NCBI RefSeq assembly: GCF_030696805.1
Contig: NZ_JAUYRO010000117.1
Coordinates: 1 to 64,000 of the forward strand
Length of the DNA: 64,000 bases
Direction of reading: 5' to 3'
Source of the DNA: Methyloversatilis sp.
GTDB taxonomy: Bacteria > Pseudomonadota > Gammaproteobacteria > Burkholderiales > Rhodocyclaceae
This document shows positions 1-9,588 of the stretch, one piece after another; position 1 is the first letter of the stretch, and each line of letters begins with the position of its first letter. A program made the translations under genes and the position numbers. The notes under the pieces are model-generated. The model did no database searches and had not been told where the DNA came from. It saw nothing but the letters and a program-made list of their open reading frames with translations.

Positions 1-101
1 AGCTGATTGCGCCGATCGCGATGGAAGAAGGTCTGCGCTTTGCGATCCGCGAAGGCGGTCGTACGGTGGGTGCGGGCGTGGTTGCCAAGATCATCGCTTA
101 A
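1..101 (+). CDS. tuf: Elongation factor Tu, C-terminal end (partial)
   Basis: Only the last 32 codons are present, cut by the window edge, ending in TAA. The translation ([19 protein letters not shown], then [11 protein letters not shown]) is the domain 3 C-terminus of EF-Tu, the GTPase that delivers aminoacyl-tRNA to the ribosome. It lies directly upstream of rpsJ, the usual end of the str operon in betaproteobacteria. Reading frame and stop are seen directly. Confidence 0.95.
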
Positions 102-167
102 GCAGGTTGATGTTCCCCGGTCTGCGCGAGCAGGTCGGGTCAGCTCTTTCGCTCTTTAGGAAATATA

Positions 168-479
168 ATGGCAAGCCAAAAAATCCGTATCCGCCTCAAA
201 GCGTTCGACTACCGCTTGATCGATCAGTCGGCTCTTGAAATCGTGGATACCGCAAAGCGCACCGGAGCAGTTGTCCGTGGTCCGGTTCCGTTGCCCACGC
301 GCATTGAGCGCTTCAACATCCTGCGCTCGCCGCACGTCAACAAGACGTCGCGCGACCAATTTGAAATTCGTACCCATGTCCGCCTGATGGACATCATTGA
401 TCCGACCGACAAGACTGTCGATGCATTGATGAAGCTCGATCTGCCGGCTGGCGTTGACGTGGAAATCAAGCTTCAGTAG
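168..479 (+). CDS. rpsJ: 30S ribosomal protein S10
   Basis: 103 residues, the usual length. The N-terminus [19 protein letters not shown] and the internal [19 protein letters not shown] are diagnostic for S10, a component of the 30S head that also acts as NusE in transcription antitermination. First gene of the S10 operon, 66 nt downstream of tuf, so it may be transcribed from within or through the str operon; no clear promoter is visible in the gap. A TTAGGA-type ribosome binding site precedes the ATG. Confidence 0.98.
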   Translation: MASQKIRIRLKAFDYRLIDQSALEIVDTAKRTGAVVRGPVPLPTRIERFNILRSPHVNKTSRDQFEIRTHVRLMDIIDPTDKTVDALMKLDLPAGVDVEIKLQ

Positions 480-496
480 GAGCAGCGCAGTTTTTT

Positions 497-540
497 CCGG
501 CGTTCTTTTTGCCGGGCAAGGGTCACCGGATGTTCCGGTG
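497..540 (+). promoter_or_regulatory. Two hairpins in the rpsJ-rplC spacer
   Basis: The 111-nt gap between rpsJ and rplC contains two consecutive inverted repeats: CCGGC (497-501) with GCCGG (511-515), and a perfect 7-bp stem CACCGGA (524-530) with TCCGGTG (534-540) closing a TGT loop. Neither is followed by a clean T-run, so they look like RNA structure, processing or attenuation elements rather than terminators. Function is inferred. Confidence 0.45.
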
Positions 541-590
541 GCAGTTGAAACGAATCCTGGTCAATCGCAACCGGGATGAGGAGAATAAAC

Positions 591-1232
591 ATGACTTTAG
601 GCCTTGTGGGGCGCAAGGTCGGCATGACGCGCATTTTCACCGATGACGGACAGACCGTTCCGGTGACAGTGGTCGATGTGTCGAACAATCGCGTCACCCA
701 GATCAAGACAGCAGAAACCGACGGGTACTCGTCGGTGCAGGTCGCTTTCGGCAAGCGTCGCGCTACTCGCGTGAACAAGGCCGCAGCAGGTCACTTCGCC
801 AAAGCAGGTGTCGAGGCAGGGCAGGTGTTGCGCGAGTTCCGCGTCGATGCCGCTCAGCTTGAACAGTTCAAGGCGGGTGACACTATCAGCCCGGCTTCAG
901 TGTTCGCTGTGGGCCAGAAGGTGGACGTGACGGGGACGACGATTGGTAAAGGCTATGCCGGTGCCATCAAGCGTCACCACTTTTCGTCCAACCGCGCATC
1001 GCACGGGAATTCGGTTTCGCACAACTCTGCCGGCTCGATCGGTATGGCGCAAGATCCGGGTCGCGTGTTCCCAGGCAAGCGCATGGCAGGCCATCTAGGT
1101 GACGTCAAGCGCACCCAGCAGGGCCTCGAAGTCGTGCGCATCGACGAAGCCCGTCAGTTGCTGCTCATCAAGGGCGCAGTTCCGGGTTCCAAGGGCGGCG
1201 ACGTAATCGTCCTGCCCGCGGTCAAGGGCTGA
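591..1232 (+). CDS. rplC: 50S ribosomal protein L3
   Basis: 213 residues starting [20 protein letters not shown], typical of L3, which helps nucleate 50S assembly near the peptidyl transferase centre. The internal segment [12 protein letters not shown], then [14 protein letters not shown], is the conserved glycine/basic loop of L3. An in-frame ATG lies at 576, but the start at 591 is chosen because GAGGAG at 578-583 is correctly spaced from it and the protein then begins at the conserved L3 N-terminus. Second gene of the S10 operon. Confidence 0.97.
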   Translation: MTLGLVGRKVGMTRIFTDDGQTVPVTVVDVSNNRVTQIKTAETDGYSSVQVAFGKRRATRVNKAAAGHFAKAGVEAGQVLREFRVDAAQLEQFKAGDTISPASVFAVGQKVDVTGTTIGKGYAGAIKRHHFSSNRASHGNSVSHNSAGSIGMAQDPGRVFPGKRMAGHLGDVKRTQQGLEVVRIDEARQLLLIKGAVPGSKGGDVIVLPAVKG

Positions 1233-1242
1233 GGAGAGCGCG

Positions 1243-1866
1243 ATGGCTGAATTAAAAGTTCTGAATGATGCAGGTCAGCAATCGTCGACGGTGCAAGCAT
1301 CCGACGCGTTGTTTGCTCGCGAATACAACGAAGCACTCGTGCATCAGGTGGTGGTGGCCTATCAGGCCAACGCGCGCCAGGGTACGCGTGCCCAGAAGGA
1401 CCGCACTCTGGTCAAGCACACGACCCGCAAGCCGTGGCGCCAGAAGGGCACTGGCCGCGCGCGCGCCGGTATGTCCTCAAGCCCGCTGTGGCGTGGCGGC
1501 GGTCGTATTTTCCCGAATTCGCCTGACGAGAATTTCTCGCAGAAGGTGAACCGCAAGATGTATCGCGCAGGCATCGCCGCGATTCTTTCCCAGCTGGCCC
1601 GCGAAGATCGCGTTGCAGTGGTCGAAAGCTTCAGCATTGAGGCGCCGAAAACAAAGCTCCTGTCGAGCAAGCTTAAGGATATGGGGCTCGATTCGGTTCT
1701 GGTGATCACGGACGAACTGGATGAGAACCTGTTCCTGTCGTCGCGCAACCTGCACAACGTGCTGGTGCTCGAAGCGCATGAGGCAGACCCGGTGTCGCTC
1801 ATCCGTTTCGGCAAGGTGCTGATCACGCGCAACGCGATGAGCAAATTCGAGGAGATGTGGGCATGA
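1243..1866 (+). CDS. rplD: 50S ribosomal protein L4
   Basis: 207 residues with the L4 signature [19 protein letters not shown] and downstream [20 protein letters not shown]4 binds 23S rRNA near the exit tunnel; in enterobacteria it also represses its own S10 operon, but whether that applies here cannot be read from this sequence. Ten nt after rplC; its TGA overlaps the ATG of rplW (ATGA), so the two are translationally coupled. Confidence 0.97.
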   Translation: MAELKVLNDAGQQSSTVQASDALFAREYNEALVHQVVVAYQANARQGTRAQKDRTLVKHTTRKPWRQKGTGRARAGMSSSPLWRGGGRIFPNSPDENFSQKVNRKMYRAGIAAILSQLAREDRVAVVESFSIEAPKTKLLSSKLKDMGLDSVLVITDELDENLFLSSRNLHNVLVLEAHEADPVSLIRFGKVLITRNAMSKFEEMWA

Positions 1867-2189
1867 GCAACTTTTCGCAGGAAAGGCTGATGCAGGTTCT
1901 GCTCGCGCCGCAGATTTCCGAGAAAGCAACCTTCATTGCCGACCGCAACAATCAGGTTGTGTTCAAGGTGGCATCCGATGCGACCAAGCCGGAAATCAAA
2001 GCGGCCGTTGAACTGTTGTTCAGCAAGGGCGACAACAAGATCGAGGTGTTGTCGGTCCAGGTTCTGAACGTCAAAGGCAAGGTCAAGCGCTTCGGCCGTA
2101 GTTTCGGCCGTCGCAGTGACTGGAAGAAGGCATTCGTGTGCATCAAGCGCGGCCAGGACATCCAGTTTGCTGAAGGAGGAGCTGTCTGA
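1863..2189 (+). CDS. rplW: 50S ribosomal protein L23
   Basis: 108 residues. L23 sits at the polypeptide exit and docks trigger factor and the signal recognition particle. Motifs [19 protein letters not shown] and [15 protein letters not shown] are characteristic. The ATG at 1863 overlaps the rplD stop; an upstream in-frame GTG at 1857 has no supporting ribosome binding site. The stop overlaps the rplB start by one base. Confidence 0.96.
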   Translation: MSNFSQERLMQVLLAPQISEKATFIADRNNQVVFKVASDATKPEIKAAVELLFSKGDNKIEVLSVQVLNVKGKVKRFGRSFGRRSDWKKAFVCIKRGQDIQFAEGGAV

Positions 2190-3016
2190 TGGCACTCGTC
2201 AAAGTCAAGCCGACGTCGGCCGGCCGCCGTGCCGTCGTCAAGGTCGTGAATGCGAGCCTGTACAAGGGTCGCCCGCTGGATTCGCTGACCGAAAGTCAGA
2301 GCAAGACCGCTGGTCGCAACAATCACGGCCACATCACGACCCGTCACAAGGGTGGCGGTCATCGCCAGCAATATCGAGTGATCGACTTCCGCCGCAACAA
2401 GGACGGCATCCCGGCCAAGGTCGAGCGGATCGAATACGACCCGAATCGTTCGGCGCATATCGCGCTGTTGTGTTACGCAGACGGCGAACGTCGATACATT
2501 ATTGCGCCGAAGGGCCTGGTGGTGGGGCAACAGTTGCTCAGCGGTTCCGAAGCGCCGATCAAGTCGGGCAACACTTTGCCGCTGCGCAACATTCCGGTCG
2601 GCTCGACGGTGCATTGCATCGAATTGATGCCGGGCAAGGGCGCGCAGATTGCGCGTGCTGCAGGCACCTCGGTTCAGCTGCTGGCACGGGAAGGCAGTTA
2701 TGCCCAGTTGCGGCTGCGCTCCGGTGAAATACGGCGTGTGCATGTGGAATGCCGTGCAACGGTCGGTGAAGTCGGAAACGAAGAGAACAATCTTCGCAAG
2801 CTCGGCAAGGCAGGCGCAACCCGTTGGCGCGGCGTGCGCCCGACGGTCCGCGGTACCGCGATGAATCCGATCGACCACCCGCATGGTGGTGGTGAAGGCC
2901 GTACCGGCGAAGGCCGAGTGCCGGTCAGTCCGTGGGGGCAGCCGACCAAGGGCTACCGTACCCGCAGCAACAAGCGCACGAGCAACATGATCGTGCAGCG
3001 CCGTTACAAGCGATAA
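2189..3016 (+). CDS. rplB: 50S ribosomal protein L2
   Basis: 275 residues, the normal size for L2, needed for subunit association and peptidyl transfer. Contains the L2 signature in the region [17 protein letters not shown] near residue 222-238, including the highly conserved HPHGGGEG loop. The ATG shares one base with the rplW stop, implying coupled translation. Confidence 0.98.
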   Translation: MALVKVKPTSAGRRAVVKVVNASLYKGRPLDSLTESQSKTAGRNNHGHITTRHKGGGHRQQYRVIDFRRNKDGIPAKVERIEYDPNRSAHIALLCYADGERRYIIAPKGLVVGQQLLSGSEAPIKSGNTLPLRNIPVGSTVHCIELMPGKGAQIARAAGTSVQLLAREGSYAQLRLRSGEIRRVHVECRATVGEVGNEENNLRKLGKAGATRWRGVRPTVRGTAMNPIDHPHGGGEGRTGEGRVPVSPWGQPTKGYRTRSNKRTSNMIVQRRYKR

Positions 3017-3026
3017 GAGGTAGGCA

Positions 3027-3302
3027 ATGGCACGTTCAATCAAGAAGGGCCCGTTCGTCGATGCCCACCTGCTGGCAAAGGTGGACACGGCTCGCTCCTC
3101 CAACGACAAGCGCCCGATCAAGACCTGGTCGCGTCGTTCGACGGTACTGCCGGATTTCATCGGCCTGACCATCGCGGTACACAACGGTCGTCAGCACATT
3201 CCGGTCTATGTTTCGGAAAACATGGTCGGTCACAAGCTCGGCGAATTTGCGCTGACCCGGACATTCAAGGGTCACACCGCCGGCAAGAAAGCCAAGAAGT
3301 AA
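3027..3302 (+). CDS. rpsS: 30S ribosomal protein S19
   Basis: 91 residues with the S19 core [31 protein letters not shown] and [20 protein letters not shown]19 forms the S13-S19 pair in the 30S head that contacts the A-site tRNA and the 50S subunit. Preceded by AAGAGGTAGGC ten nt after rplB. Confidence 0.98.
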   Translation: MARSIKKGPFVDAHLLAKVDTARSSNDKRPIKTWSRRSTVLPDFIGLTIAVHNGRQHIPVYVSENMVGHKLGEFALTRTFKGHTAGKKAKK

Positions 3303-3314
3303 GGAGCGATGACT

Positions 3315-3644
3315 ATGGAAACCCGTGCAAATCTTCGCGGCGTGCGCCTGTCGGCGCAGAAGGGTAGGCTCGTTGCCGACCTCGTCCGCGGCAAACCGGT
3401 TGGTCAGGCTCTCAACATTCTGGCTTTCAGCCCGAAAAAGGGTGCCAAGATCATCAAGAAGGTCGTCGAATCCGCGATCGCCAATGCTGAGCATAACGAT
3501 GGCGCGGACATCGACAGCCTGAAGGTGAAGACCATCTACGTGGAAAAGGGTGCGGTGCTGAAGCGATTCACCGCTCGTGCAAAGGGTCGCGGCAATCAGA
3601 TCGTGAAGCAGACCTGCCACGTGTTCGTCACGGTTGGAGACTGA
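3315..3644 (+). CDS. rplV: 50S ribosomal protein L22
   Basis: 109 residues beginning [19 protein letters not shown], as in other betaproteobacteria. L22 lines the exit tunnel with L4. There is a second in-frame ATG at 3309, but AGGAG at 3302-3306 would then be only two bases away; with the start at 3315 the spacing is about eight, so 3315 is preferred. The tail [18 protein letters not shown] is conserved. Confidence 0.95.
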   Translation: METRANLRGVRLSAQKGRLVADLVRGKPVGQALNILAFSPKKGAKIIKKVVESAIANAEHNDGADIDSLKVKTIYVEKGAVLKRFTARAKGRGNQIVKQTCHVFVTVGD

Positions 3645-3649
3645 AGGTT

Positions 3650-4507
3650 ATGGGACAGAAGATTCATCCGACCGGCTTCCGTTTGGCGGTCACGCACAAC
3701 TGGACGTCACGCTGGTTCGCATCGAGCAAGGACTTCAGTCGAATGCTGAACCAGGACCTCGAGGTTCGCGCGTTTCTCAAGAAGAAGCTCGCGCACGCTT
3801 CGGTGGGGCGCGTGATTATTGAACGCCCGGCGAAGAATGCCCGTATCACCGTGTTCTCGGCTCGGCCTGGAGTCGTGATCGGCAAGAAGGGTGAAGAGAT
3901 CGAACTGATCAAGGCCCAACTCGCCAAGATGATGGGTGTACCGGTACATGTGAACATCGAGGAAATCCGCAAGCCCGAGATTGATGCGCAACTGATTGCG
4001 GACTCGATCGCCCAACAGCTTGAAAAGCGGATCATGTTCCGCCGCGCAATGAAGCGGGCGATGCAGAACGCCATGCGCCTGGGTGCGCAGGGCATCAAGA
4101 TCATGTCGTCGGGTCGGCTGAACGGCATCGAGATCGCGCGCCGTGAGTGGTACCGCGAAGGTCGCGTGCCTTTGCATACCCTGCGCGCAGACATCGATTA
4201 CGGTACGTCGGAAGCGAAGACGACCTACGGTGTCATCGGTATCAAGGTCTGGGTATTCAAGGGCGAAATGCTTGCCCGTGGCGAAGCCCCGGCGGTTGCC
4301 GAAGAGAACGACAATGCACGCCGTCCGCGTCGTGATGGTCGCCGTCCGGAAGGCGATAACCGCCCGCCGGCAGGCCGTCGCCCGGCCCGCGATGCCAAGC
4401 CCGAAGGTGCTGCAGCGCCGGCAGATGCCGACGTGAAGGGCACTTCGAAACGAGTCAGAAAGTCAGGAGCTAATAATGCTGCAGCCGGCGAGAAGGAAGT
4501 ATCGTAA
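3650..4507 (+). CDS. rpsC: 30S ribosomal protein S3 with long C-terminal tail
   Basis: 285 residues; E. coli S3 has 233. The conserved part includes [18 protein letters not shown], the KH domain core [17 protein letters not shown], and [20 protein letters not shown]. After about residue 215 the protein continues as a low-complexity tail rich in Arg, Pro, Ala and Asp. Betaproteobacterial S3 proteins often carry such tails. Its last 32 nt overlap the start of rplP. S3 forms the mRNA entry tunnel with S4 and S5. Confidence 0.97.
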   Translation: MGQKIHPTGFRLAVTHNWTSRWFASSKDFSRMLNQDLEVRAFLKKKLAHASVGRVIIERPAKNARITVFSARPGVVIGKKGEEIELIKAQLAKMMGVPVHVNIEEIRKPEIDAQLIADSIAQQLEKRIMFRRAMKRAMQNAMRLGAQGIKIMSSGRLNGIEIARREWYREGRVPLHTLRADIDYGTSEAKTTYGVIGIKVWVFKGEMLARGEAPAVAEENDNARRPRRDGRRPEGDNRPPAGRRPARDAKPEGAAAPADADVKGTSKRVRKSGANNAAAGEKEVS

Positions 4508-4889
4508 GGAGCAAAAGGGCCGCAACAAGGGCCTCGCCACCCGCGGCACCAAGGTTTCGTTTGGCGAGTATGGTCTCAAGGCAACTGCGCGCGGCCGTTT
4601 GACGGCTCGCCAGATCGAGGCTGCGCGTCGTGCGATGACCCGTCACATCAAGCGGGGTGGTCGCATCTGGATCCGGATTTTCCCGGACAAGCCGATTTCG
4701 CAAAAGCCCGCTGAAGTTCGCATGGGTAACGGCAAGGGTAATCCGGAGTACTGGGTGGCCGAAATCCAGCCAGGCAAGGTGCTGTACGAGATGGATGGCG
4801 TCGACGAAGCACTGGCGCGCGAGGCGTTCCGCCTTGCTGCGGCCAAGCTTCCGCTTGAAACCACCTTTGTCATACGACAACTGGGGTAA
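4476..4889 (+). CDS. rplP: 50S ribosomal protein L16
   Basis: 137 residues starting [19 protein letters not shown], full length for L16, which organises the A-site finger and tRNA binding on the 50S subunit. Conserved segments include [19 protein letters not shown] and [15 protein letters not shown]. It starts inside the rpsC tail (32-nt overlap) with AGGAGCT upstream, so translation is coupled to rpsC. Confidence 0.97.
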   Translation: MLQPARRKYRKEQKGRNKGLATRGTKVSFGEYGLKATARGRLTARQIEAARRAMTRHIKRGGRIWIRIFPDKPISQKPAEVRMGNGKGNPEYWVAEIQPGKVLYEMDGVDEALAREAFRLAAAKLPLETTFVIRQLG

Positions 4890-4892
4890 GTG

Positions 4893-5087
4893 ATGAAAGC
4901 TAAGGATCTGCGGGTCAAAGACACCGCCGAATTGAATACGGAGCTGATCGAACTCCTGAAGGCGCAGTTTTCCATGCGCATGCAGAAGGCGACCCAGCAG
5001 TTGACCAATACCAACCAGCTGAAGAACGTTCGCCGCGATATCGCTCGTGTGCGCACGCTGCTGCAGGAAAAGGCGAACGCGAAATGA
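4893..5087 (+). CDS. rpmC: 50S ribosomal protein L29
   Basis: 64 residues: [19 protein letters not shown], then a helical hairpin ending [12 protein letters not shown]29 lies beside the exit site near L23. The ATG at 4893 is preferred to the GTG at 4890 because it matches the family N-terminus. The stop overlaps the rpsQ start (ATGA). Confidence 0.95.
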   Translation: MKAKDLRVKDTAELNTELIELLKAQFSMRMQKATQQLTNTNQLKNVRRDIARVRTLLQEKANAK

Positions 5088-5353
5088 GCGAGACCAATCA
5101 AAAGGTCAATCGCACGCTGGTCGGGCGTGTGGTCAGTGACAAGATGGATAAGACTGTAACGGTCCTGGTCGAGCGCCGCGTCAAGCACCCGCTCTACGGC
5201 AAGGTCATCATGCGTTCGAAGAAATACCACGCACATGTCGAAGGTCTCGAGGCGCACGAAGGCGATCTGGTTCAGATTGTCGAGTGTCGTCCGATCAGCC
5301 GTACCAAGGCGTGGAAGGTGACACAGGTAATGGAAGTGGCACGAATCATCTGA
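5084..5353 (+). CDS. rpsQ: 30S ribosomal protein S17
   Basis: 89 residues with the S17 OB-fold signature [20 protein letters not shown] and [21 protein letters not shown]17 is an early-binding 16S rRNA protein. Last gene of the S10 operon, coupled to rpmC by a four-base overlap; a 148-nt structured spacer follows. Confidence 0.97.
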   Translation: MSETNQKVNRTLVGRVVSDKMDKTVTVLVERRVKHPLYGKVIMRSKKYHAHVEGLEAHEGDLVQIVECRPISRTKAWKVTQVMEVARII

Positions 5354-5501
5354 TTTGGCACGGGAGGGGCTTGCTCGCCTCCTCCCGGCATGCTATTGTT
5401 GCGTGCTGTGCTTTACGAGCCTTGAATCTGTTGGGCTCGTCCTAAACCCTGACGGGTCCAAGACTGACCGCTTGCTGAGCGGGATAAGTTGGAGAAATTA
5501 A
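5354..5501 (+). promoter_or_regulatory. Structured leader between the S10 and spc blocks
   Basis: This 148-nt spacer, the largest gap inside the ribosomal cluster before the alpha operon, holds three separate hairpins: CGGGAGG with CCTCCCG around 5360-5387, ACGAGCC (5415-5421) with GGCTCGT (5434-5440), and CCGCT (5468-5472) with AGCGG (5478-5482). No T-run follows the first, so it is at most a weak terminator. A loose -35/-10 pair (TTGCTC near 5369, TATTGT near 5393) may start spc transcription. Promoter and leader functions are inferred. Confidence 0.4.
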
Positions 5502-5870
5502 ATGATCCAGATGCAATCCATCCTGAACGTGGCCGATAACACGGGCGCGCGTTCAGTGATGTGTATCAAGGTGCTTGGTGGTTCTAAGCGCCGTTATGCG
5601 GGCATCGGCGACGTGATCAAGGTCACGATCAAGGATGCGGCGCCCCGTGGTCGCGTCAAGAAGGGCGAAGTCTACAATGCCGTCGTCGTGCGCACCGCAA
5701 AGGGTGTCCGGCGTCCGGACGGTTCGCTTGTGAAGTTCGACAACAATGCCGCTGTGTTGTTGAACAACAAGCTGGAGCCGATCGGCACGCGCATTTTTGG
5801 GCCCGTTACGCGCGAGTTGCGTGGCGAGCGGTTCATGAAGATCGTGTCGCTGGCGCCAGAAGTCCTCTGA
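5502..5870 (+). CDS. rplN: 50S ribosomal protein L14
   Basis: 122 residues, exactly the usual length: [20 protein letters not shown], then [20 protein letters not shown]14 forms intersubunit bridges and is the target of the silencing factor RsfS. First gene of the spc block, preceded by GGAGAAATTAA. Confidence 0.98.
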   Translation: MIQMQSILNVADNTGARSVMCIKVLGGSKRRYAGIGDVIKVTIKDAAPRGRVKKGEVYNAVVVRTAKGVRRPDGSLVKFDNNAAVLLNNKLEPIGTRIFGPVTRELRGERFMKIVSLAPEVL

Positions 5871-5889
5871 GGCCCGCGGGAGAATATTG

Positions 5890-6207
5890 ATGGAAAAGAT
5901 TCGCAAGGGCGACGAAGTGGTCGTGCTGGCCGGCAAGGACCGCGGTCGCCGCGGAACCGTGCTGCGTCGCGTCGATGAGCGTGCCGTGCTCGTTGAAGGC
6001 ATCAATCGCGTCAAGAAACATCAGCGGCCGAACCCGATGAAGGGGCAGCAGGGTGGCATCGTCGAAAAGGAAATGCCGATCGACATTTCCAATGTGGCGT
6101 TGTTCAACCCGGCCACCAGCAAGGGTGATCGAGTCGGTATCAAAACTCTTGAAGATGGTACGAAAGTGCGTTTCTTCAAGTCGAACGGCGAGTTGGTGAA
6201 GGCTTAA
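5890..6207 (+). CDS. rplX: 50S ribosomal protein L24
   Basis: 105 residues with a KOW motif near the N-terminus ([20 protein letters not shown]) and the L24 segment [14 protein letters not shown]24 initiates 50S assembly. The ATG at 5890 is preferred to the TTG at 5887, being spaced properly from GGGAG. Confidence 0.96.
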   Translation: MEKIRKGDEVVVLAGKDRGRRGTVLRRVDERAVLVEGINRVKKHQRPNPMKGQQGGIVEKEMPIDISNVALFNPATSKGDRVGIKTLEDGTKVRFFKSNGELVKA

Positions 6208-6244
6208 AGGCTTCTCCTCCGGCAGTCTGGGATAAGGAATGACG

Positions 6245-6784
6245 ATGGCGCGCTTGCAGCAGTATTACAAAGAGGCCGTGGTGGGCGAATTGACGACCCG
6301 CTTTGGTTACAAGTCGGTGATGGAAGTGCCGCGTATCACCAAGATCACCCTCAATATGGGTGTTGGTGAGGCGATCGGTGACAAGAAGGTGCTTGAGCAC
6401 GCAGTGGGCGACATGGTCAAGATCGCCGGTCAGAAGCCGGTCATCACCAAGGCGCGCAAGGCGATCGCTGGTTTCAAGATCCGCCAGGGCTACCCGATCG
6501 GCTGCATGGTTACGCTGCGTGGTCCGCGCATGTTTGAATTTCTCGACCGGTTGATCACCGTTGCAATGCCGCGCGTTCGTGACTTCCGAGGTGTGTCAGG
6601 CAAGGGTTTTGACGGTAGGGGCAACTACAACGTGGGCGTCAAGGAACAGATTATTTTCCCGGAAATCGAGTACGACAAGATCGACGTGCTCCGCGGGATG
6701 AATATCAGTATTACGACCACCGCCAAGACCGACGAAGAAGCTAAAGCTCTTCTCGCCGCATTCAAATTCCCGTTCAAGAATTGA
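6245..6784 (+). CDS. rplE: 50S ribosomal protein L5
   Basis: 179 residues, same as E. coli L5, which binds 5S rRNA and contacts the P-site tRNA. Conserved: [38 protein letters not shown] and [17 protein letters not shown]. Another ATG at 6239 is too close to the AAGGA at 6234-6238, so 6245 is taken as the start. Confidence 0.96.
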   Translation: MARLQQYYKEAVVGELTTRFGYKSVMEVPRITKITLNMGVGEAIGDKKVLEHAVGDMVKIAGQKPVITKARKAIAGFKIRQGYPIGCMVTLRGPRMFEFLDRLITVAMPRVRDFRGVSGKGFDGRGNYNVGVKEQIIFPEIEYDKIDVLRGMNISITTTAKTDEEAKALLAAFKFPFKN

Positions 6785-6791
6785 GGTTGCC

Positions 6792-7097
6792 ATGGCCAAG
6801 TTGTCATTGATTAACCGCGAGAAAAAGCGCGAAAAATTGGTCGCCAAGTTCGCCTCCAAGCGTGCAACTCTCGAAGCTGTTATTGCCGACATGTCGGCGA
6901 GTGATTCGGAGCACGCGTCCGCCCGACTCAAGTTGCAGGCGCTTCCGCGTAATGCGAACCCGACGCGTCTGCGCAATCGTTGCGAACAGACCGGTCGCCC
7001 GCGTGGCGTGTTTCGCAAGTTTGGTCTGTGCCGCATGAAGGTGCGTGAAGCGGCCTTCCGGGGTGAAGTGCCCGGGATGGTCAAGGCTAGTTGGTAA
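6792..7097 (+). CDS. rpsN: 30S ribosomal protein S14, zinc-free form
   Basis: 101 residues, the long form of S14 ([20 protein letters not shown] and [19 protein letters not shown]). The short form carries two CxxC pairs; here only single cysteines remain at the corresponding places, so this is the zinc-independent version found in most Proteobacteria. It packs in the 30S head next to S3 and S10. Confidence 0.97.
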   Translation: MAKLSLINREKKREKLVAKFASKRATLEAVIADMSASDSEHASARLKLQALPRNANPTRLRNRCEQTGRPRGVFRKFGLCRMKVREAAFRGEVPGMVKASW

Positions 7098-7109
7098 CAG
7101 GGGTACAAG

Positions 7110-7505
7110 ATGAGCATGAGTGATCCGATTGCGGACATGCTGACCCGCATCCGCAATGCACAAATGGCGCAGAAAGGCTCTGTTGTCATGCCTTCCTCGA
7201 AGATCAAGGTTGCGATCGCCGGGGTGCTGCAATCCGAAGGCTATATTGAGGGTTTCTCTGTCCGTGCGAATGGTCAGAAATCCGATCTTGAGCTTGTTCT
7301 CAAGTATTACTCGGGGCGTCCGGTCATCGAACGCATCGAAAGAATAAGTCGCCCGGGGCTTCGCGTCTATCGCGGCTCGGATGATCTTCCGCGCGTCATG
7401 AATGGTCTCGGTGTTGCTATCGTATCGACGCCGCGTGGTGTCATGACGGATCGCAAGGCACGCGCCGAGAAGGTCGGCGGCGAAGTGCTGTGCATCGTGG
7501 CTTGA
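7110..7505 (+). CDS. rpsH: 30S ribosomal protein S8
   Basis: 131 residues: [18 protein letters not shown] and the C-terminal [19 protein letters not shown] with [11 protein letters not shown]8 binds the 16S central domain; in E. coli it represses the spc operon by binding mRNA near rplE. Start 7110 matches other betaproteobacterial S8 proteins; 7116 is an alternative ATG. Confidence 0.96.
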   Translation: MSMSDPIADMLTRIRNAQMAQKGSVVMPSSKIKVAIAGVLQSEGYIEGFSVRANGQKSDLELVLKYYSGRPVIERIERISRPGLRVYRGSDDLPRVMNGLGVAIVSTPRGVMTDRKARAEKVGGEVLCIVA

Positions 7506-7515
7506 GGAAACTGAC

Positions 7516-8049
7516 ATGTCACGAATAGCGAAAAATCCGGTTGTCGTTCCCAAGGGTGTGACTGTTGCGCTGAACAACGGCGAACTTTCGGTCAAGGGGC
7601 CGCTAGGGGAAATCAGTAGATTCATCAATCCGGCTGTTTCGGTGTCAGTTGATGCTGCCGAAGTCCGCTTTGCGCAGATCGATGGCAAGGAAAACACAAA
7701 GGCGTTGTCCGGCACCATGCGCGCACTCGTTGCAAACATGGTTCAGGGCGTCACGCAGGGTTTCGAGCGCAAGCTCATGCTCGTCGGTGTTGGCTATAAG
7801 GCACAGGCTCAGGGCGACAAGCTCAATTTGTCGCTTGGCTTCTCACATCCGGTTGTGCACGAGATGCCGGCCGGTATCAAGGTCGAGACGCCTGTTCAGA
7901 CGGAAATTCGCATCAAGGGTATCGACAAGCAGCTGGTGGGTCAGGTTGCTGCCGAAATCAGGGCTTACCGCCAGCCCGAGCCTTACAAAGGCAAGGGTGT
8001 CCGTTATTCGGATGAGGTGGTAGTGATCAAAGAGACGAAGAAGAAGTAG
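7516..8049 (+). CDS. rplF: 50S ribosomal protein L6
   Basis: 177 residues containing two L6 folds: [20 protein letters not shown] at the N-terminus and the signature [20 protein letters not shown] near the C-terminus. L6 lies near the sarcin-ricin loop where GTPase factors bind. Ten nt downstream of rpsH. Confidence 0.97.
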   Translation: MSRIAKNPVVVPKGVTVALNNGELSVKGPLGEISRFINPAVSVSVDAAEVRFAQIDGKENTKALSGTMRALVANMVQGVTQGFERKLMLVGVGYKAQAQGDKLNLSLGFSHPVVHEMPAGIKVETPVQTEIRIKGIDKQLVGQVAAEIRAYRQPEPYKGKGVRYSDEVVVIKETKKK

Positions 8050-8060
8050 GGGTGACGAAC

Positions 8061-8414
8061 ATGGACAAGAATCAATCCCGTTTGCGTCGTTCCCGTCAGA
8101 CTCGCGCACGGATCGCGCAACTGAAGGCAGTTCGGCTGTCGGTGCACCGCAGCAACAGCCATATTTACGCTCAGGTGTATTCGGGCTGCGGTACGCGTGT
8201 TATTGCAGCAGCATCGACTGTAGAAGAGTCGGTGCGCAAAGAGTTGAGCAATGGCGGGAACGTACAGGCAGCTACGCTGGTGGGAAAGCTCATCGCCGAG
8301 CGCGCACGCGCTCAGGGTGTCGAGCAGGTTGCCTTCGACCGTGGCGGATTCAAGTATCACGGCCGTATCAAGGCGCTCGCTGAGGCCGCCCGCGAAGGCG
8401 GTCTTAAGTTCTAA
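8061..8414 (+). CDS. rplR: 50S ribosomal protein L18
   Basis: 117 residues, identical in length to E. coli L18, a 5S rRNA-binding protein. Contains [17 protein letters not shown] and the conserved C-terminus [20 protein letters not shown]. The ATG at 8061 is used instead of the GTG at 8052 because of the family N-terminus ([10 protein letters not shown]) and the upstream AGGGGTG. Confidence 0.96.
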   Translation: MDKNQSRLRRSRQTRARIAQLKAVRLSVHRSNSHIYAQVYSGCGTRVIAAASTVEESVRKELSNGGNVQAATLVGKLIAERARAQGVEQVAFDRGGFKYHGRIKALAEAAREGGLKF

Positions 8415-8434
8415 CTGTTCAGGCGACTAAAGCG

Positions 8435-8959
8435 ATGGCTAAACCACAACGGAAGCAACACCAGGCCCAGGAAGAGCGCGACGATGGCCTGCGTGAAAAA
8501 ATGGTGTCGATCAACCGTGTCACGAAGGTCGTGAAGGGCGGTCGTATTCTCGGTTTCGCTGCTCTGACCGTAGTTGGCGACGGAGACGGCGGCATCGGCA
8601 TGGGCAAGGGCAAGGCGCGTGAAGTGCCTGTTGCTGTCCAGAAGGCGATGGAAGAGGCGCGTCGCAAGATGTCGCGCGTCAGTCTACGTAATGGAAGTTT
8701 TCACCACCAGATCATCGGGCACCATGGCGCTTCGACAGTGCTTATCCAACCTGCTGCGCCCGGTACCGGCATCATCGCGGGCGGTCCAATGCGCGCCGTG
8801 TTTGAAGTCATGGGCGTTACGGATGTGGTGGCAAAGTCGCTCGGTTCGTCCAATCCCTACAACCTTGTGCGTGCGACGCTGAACGGCCTTTCGCGCATGA
8901 GCACTCCGTCCGAAATTGCCGCCAAGCGCGGCAAGTCCGTTGCGGAAATTCTCGGCTGA
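8435..8959 (+). CDS. rpsE: 30S ribosomal protein S5
   Basis: 174 residues with the S5 double-stranded RNA-binding segment [20 protein letters not shown] and [18 protein letters not shown], and the C-terminal core [20 protein letters not shown]5 shapes the decoding site with S4. Located between L18 and L30 as in all spc operons. Confidence 0.97.
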   Translation: MAKPQRKQHQAQEERDDGLREKMVSINRVTKVVKGGRILGFAALTVVGDGDGGIGMGKGKAREVPVAVQKAMEEARRKMSRVSLRNGSFHHQIIGHHGASTVLIQPAAPGTGIIAGGPMRAVFEVMGVTDVVAKSLGSSNPYNLVRATLNGLSRMSTPSEIAAKRGKSVAEILG

Positions 8960-8967
8960 GGTCGCAC

Positions 8968-9150
8968 ATGGCTGAAAAAACTTTGAAGGTCACGCTGATC
9001 AAGAGCCTGATCGGTCGCAAGCAGGACCACCGCGCAACGGTACGCGGATTGGGTCTGCGTCGAATCAACCACACTGTCGTCCTTGAAGATACGCCTGCGG
9101 TTCGCGGCATGATCAACAAGGTGGTCTATCTGCTGAAGCTCGAGGCGTAA
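8968..9150 (+). CDS. rpmD: 50S ribosomal protein L30
   Basis: 60 residues: [20 protein letters not shown], then [19 protein letters not shown]. The length and sequence are standard for bacterial L30. Its stop codon is directly followed by the rplO ATG, with no gap. Confidence 0.96.
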   Translation: MAEKTLKVTLIKSLIGRKQDHRATVRGLGLRRINHTVVLEDTPAVRGMINKVVYLLKLEA

Positions 9151-9585
9151 ATGGAACTGAATGATATCAAGCCCGCTGAGGGCTCCAAGCACGCTCGTCG
9201 CCGTGTTGGCCGCGGCATCGGCAGTGGTTTGGGCAAGACGTGCGGACGTGGTCACAAAGGCCAGAAATCGCGCTCGGGTGGTTGGAAGAGCGTCGGTTTT
9301 GAAGGCGGTCAGATGCCGCTCCAGCGCCGTCTCCCGAAGCGTGGGTTCAAGTCACTGACCCGGGCCCGAAATGCAGAAGTGAATTTGTCTTCTCTGTCGC
9401 GCCTGCCGGTTGAAGAGATCGATCTGCTCGTGCTCAAGCAGTTCAATCTCGTGCCGCGCGATGCGCTGGCTGCCAAGGTTGTTCTGTCTGGCGAGATCAC
9501 CCGCAAGGTTGCGCTGCGTGGAATCGGTGCGACGAAGGGTGCGCGGGCTGCTATTGAAGCAGCTGGCGGCCAGGTCGGGGAGTAA
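9151..9585 (+). CDS. rplO: 50S ribosomal protein L15
   Basis: 144 residues beginning [20 protein letters not shown] and continuing with the glycine-rich [20 protein letters not shown] that inserts into 23S rRNA. Late-assembly 50S protein. The GGGGAG within its 3' end serves as the ribosome binding site for secY. Confidence 0.97.
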   Translation: MELNDIKPAEGSKHARRRVGRGIGSGLGKTCGRGHKGQKSRSGGWKSVGFEGGQMPLQRRLPKRGFKSLTRARNAEVNLSSLSRLPVEEIDLLVLKQFNLVPRDALAAKVVLSGEITRKVALRGIGATKGARAAIEAAGGQVGE

Positions 9586-9588
9586 GTT

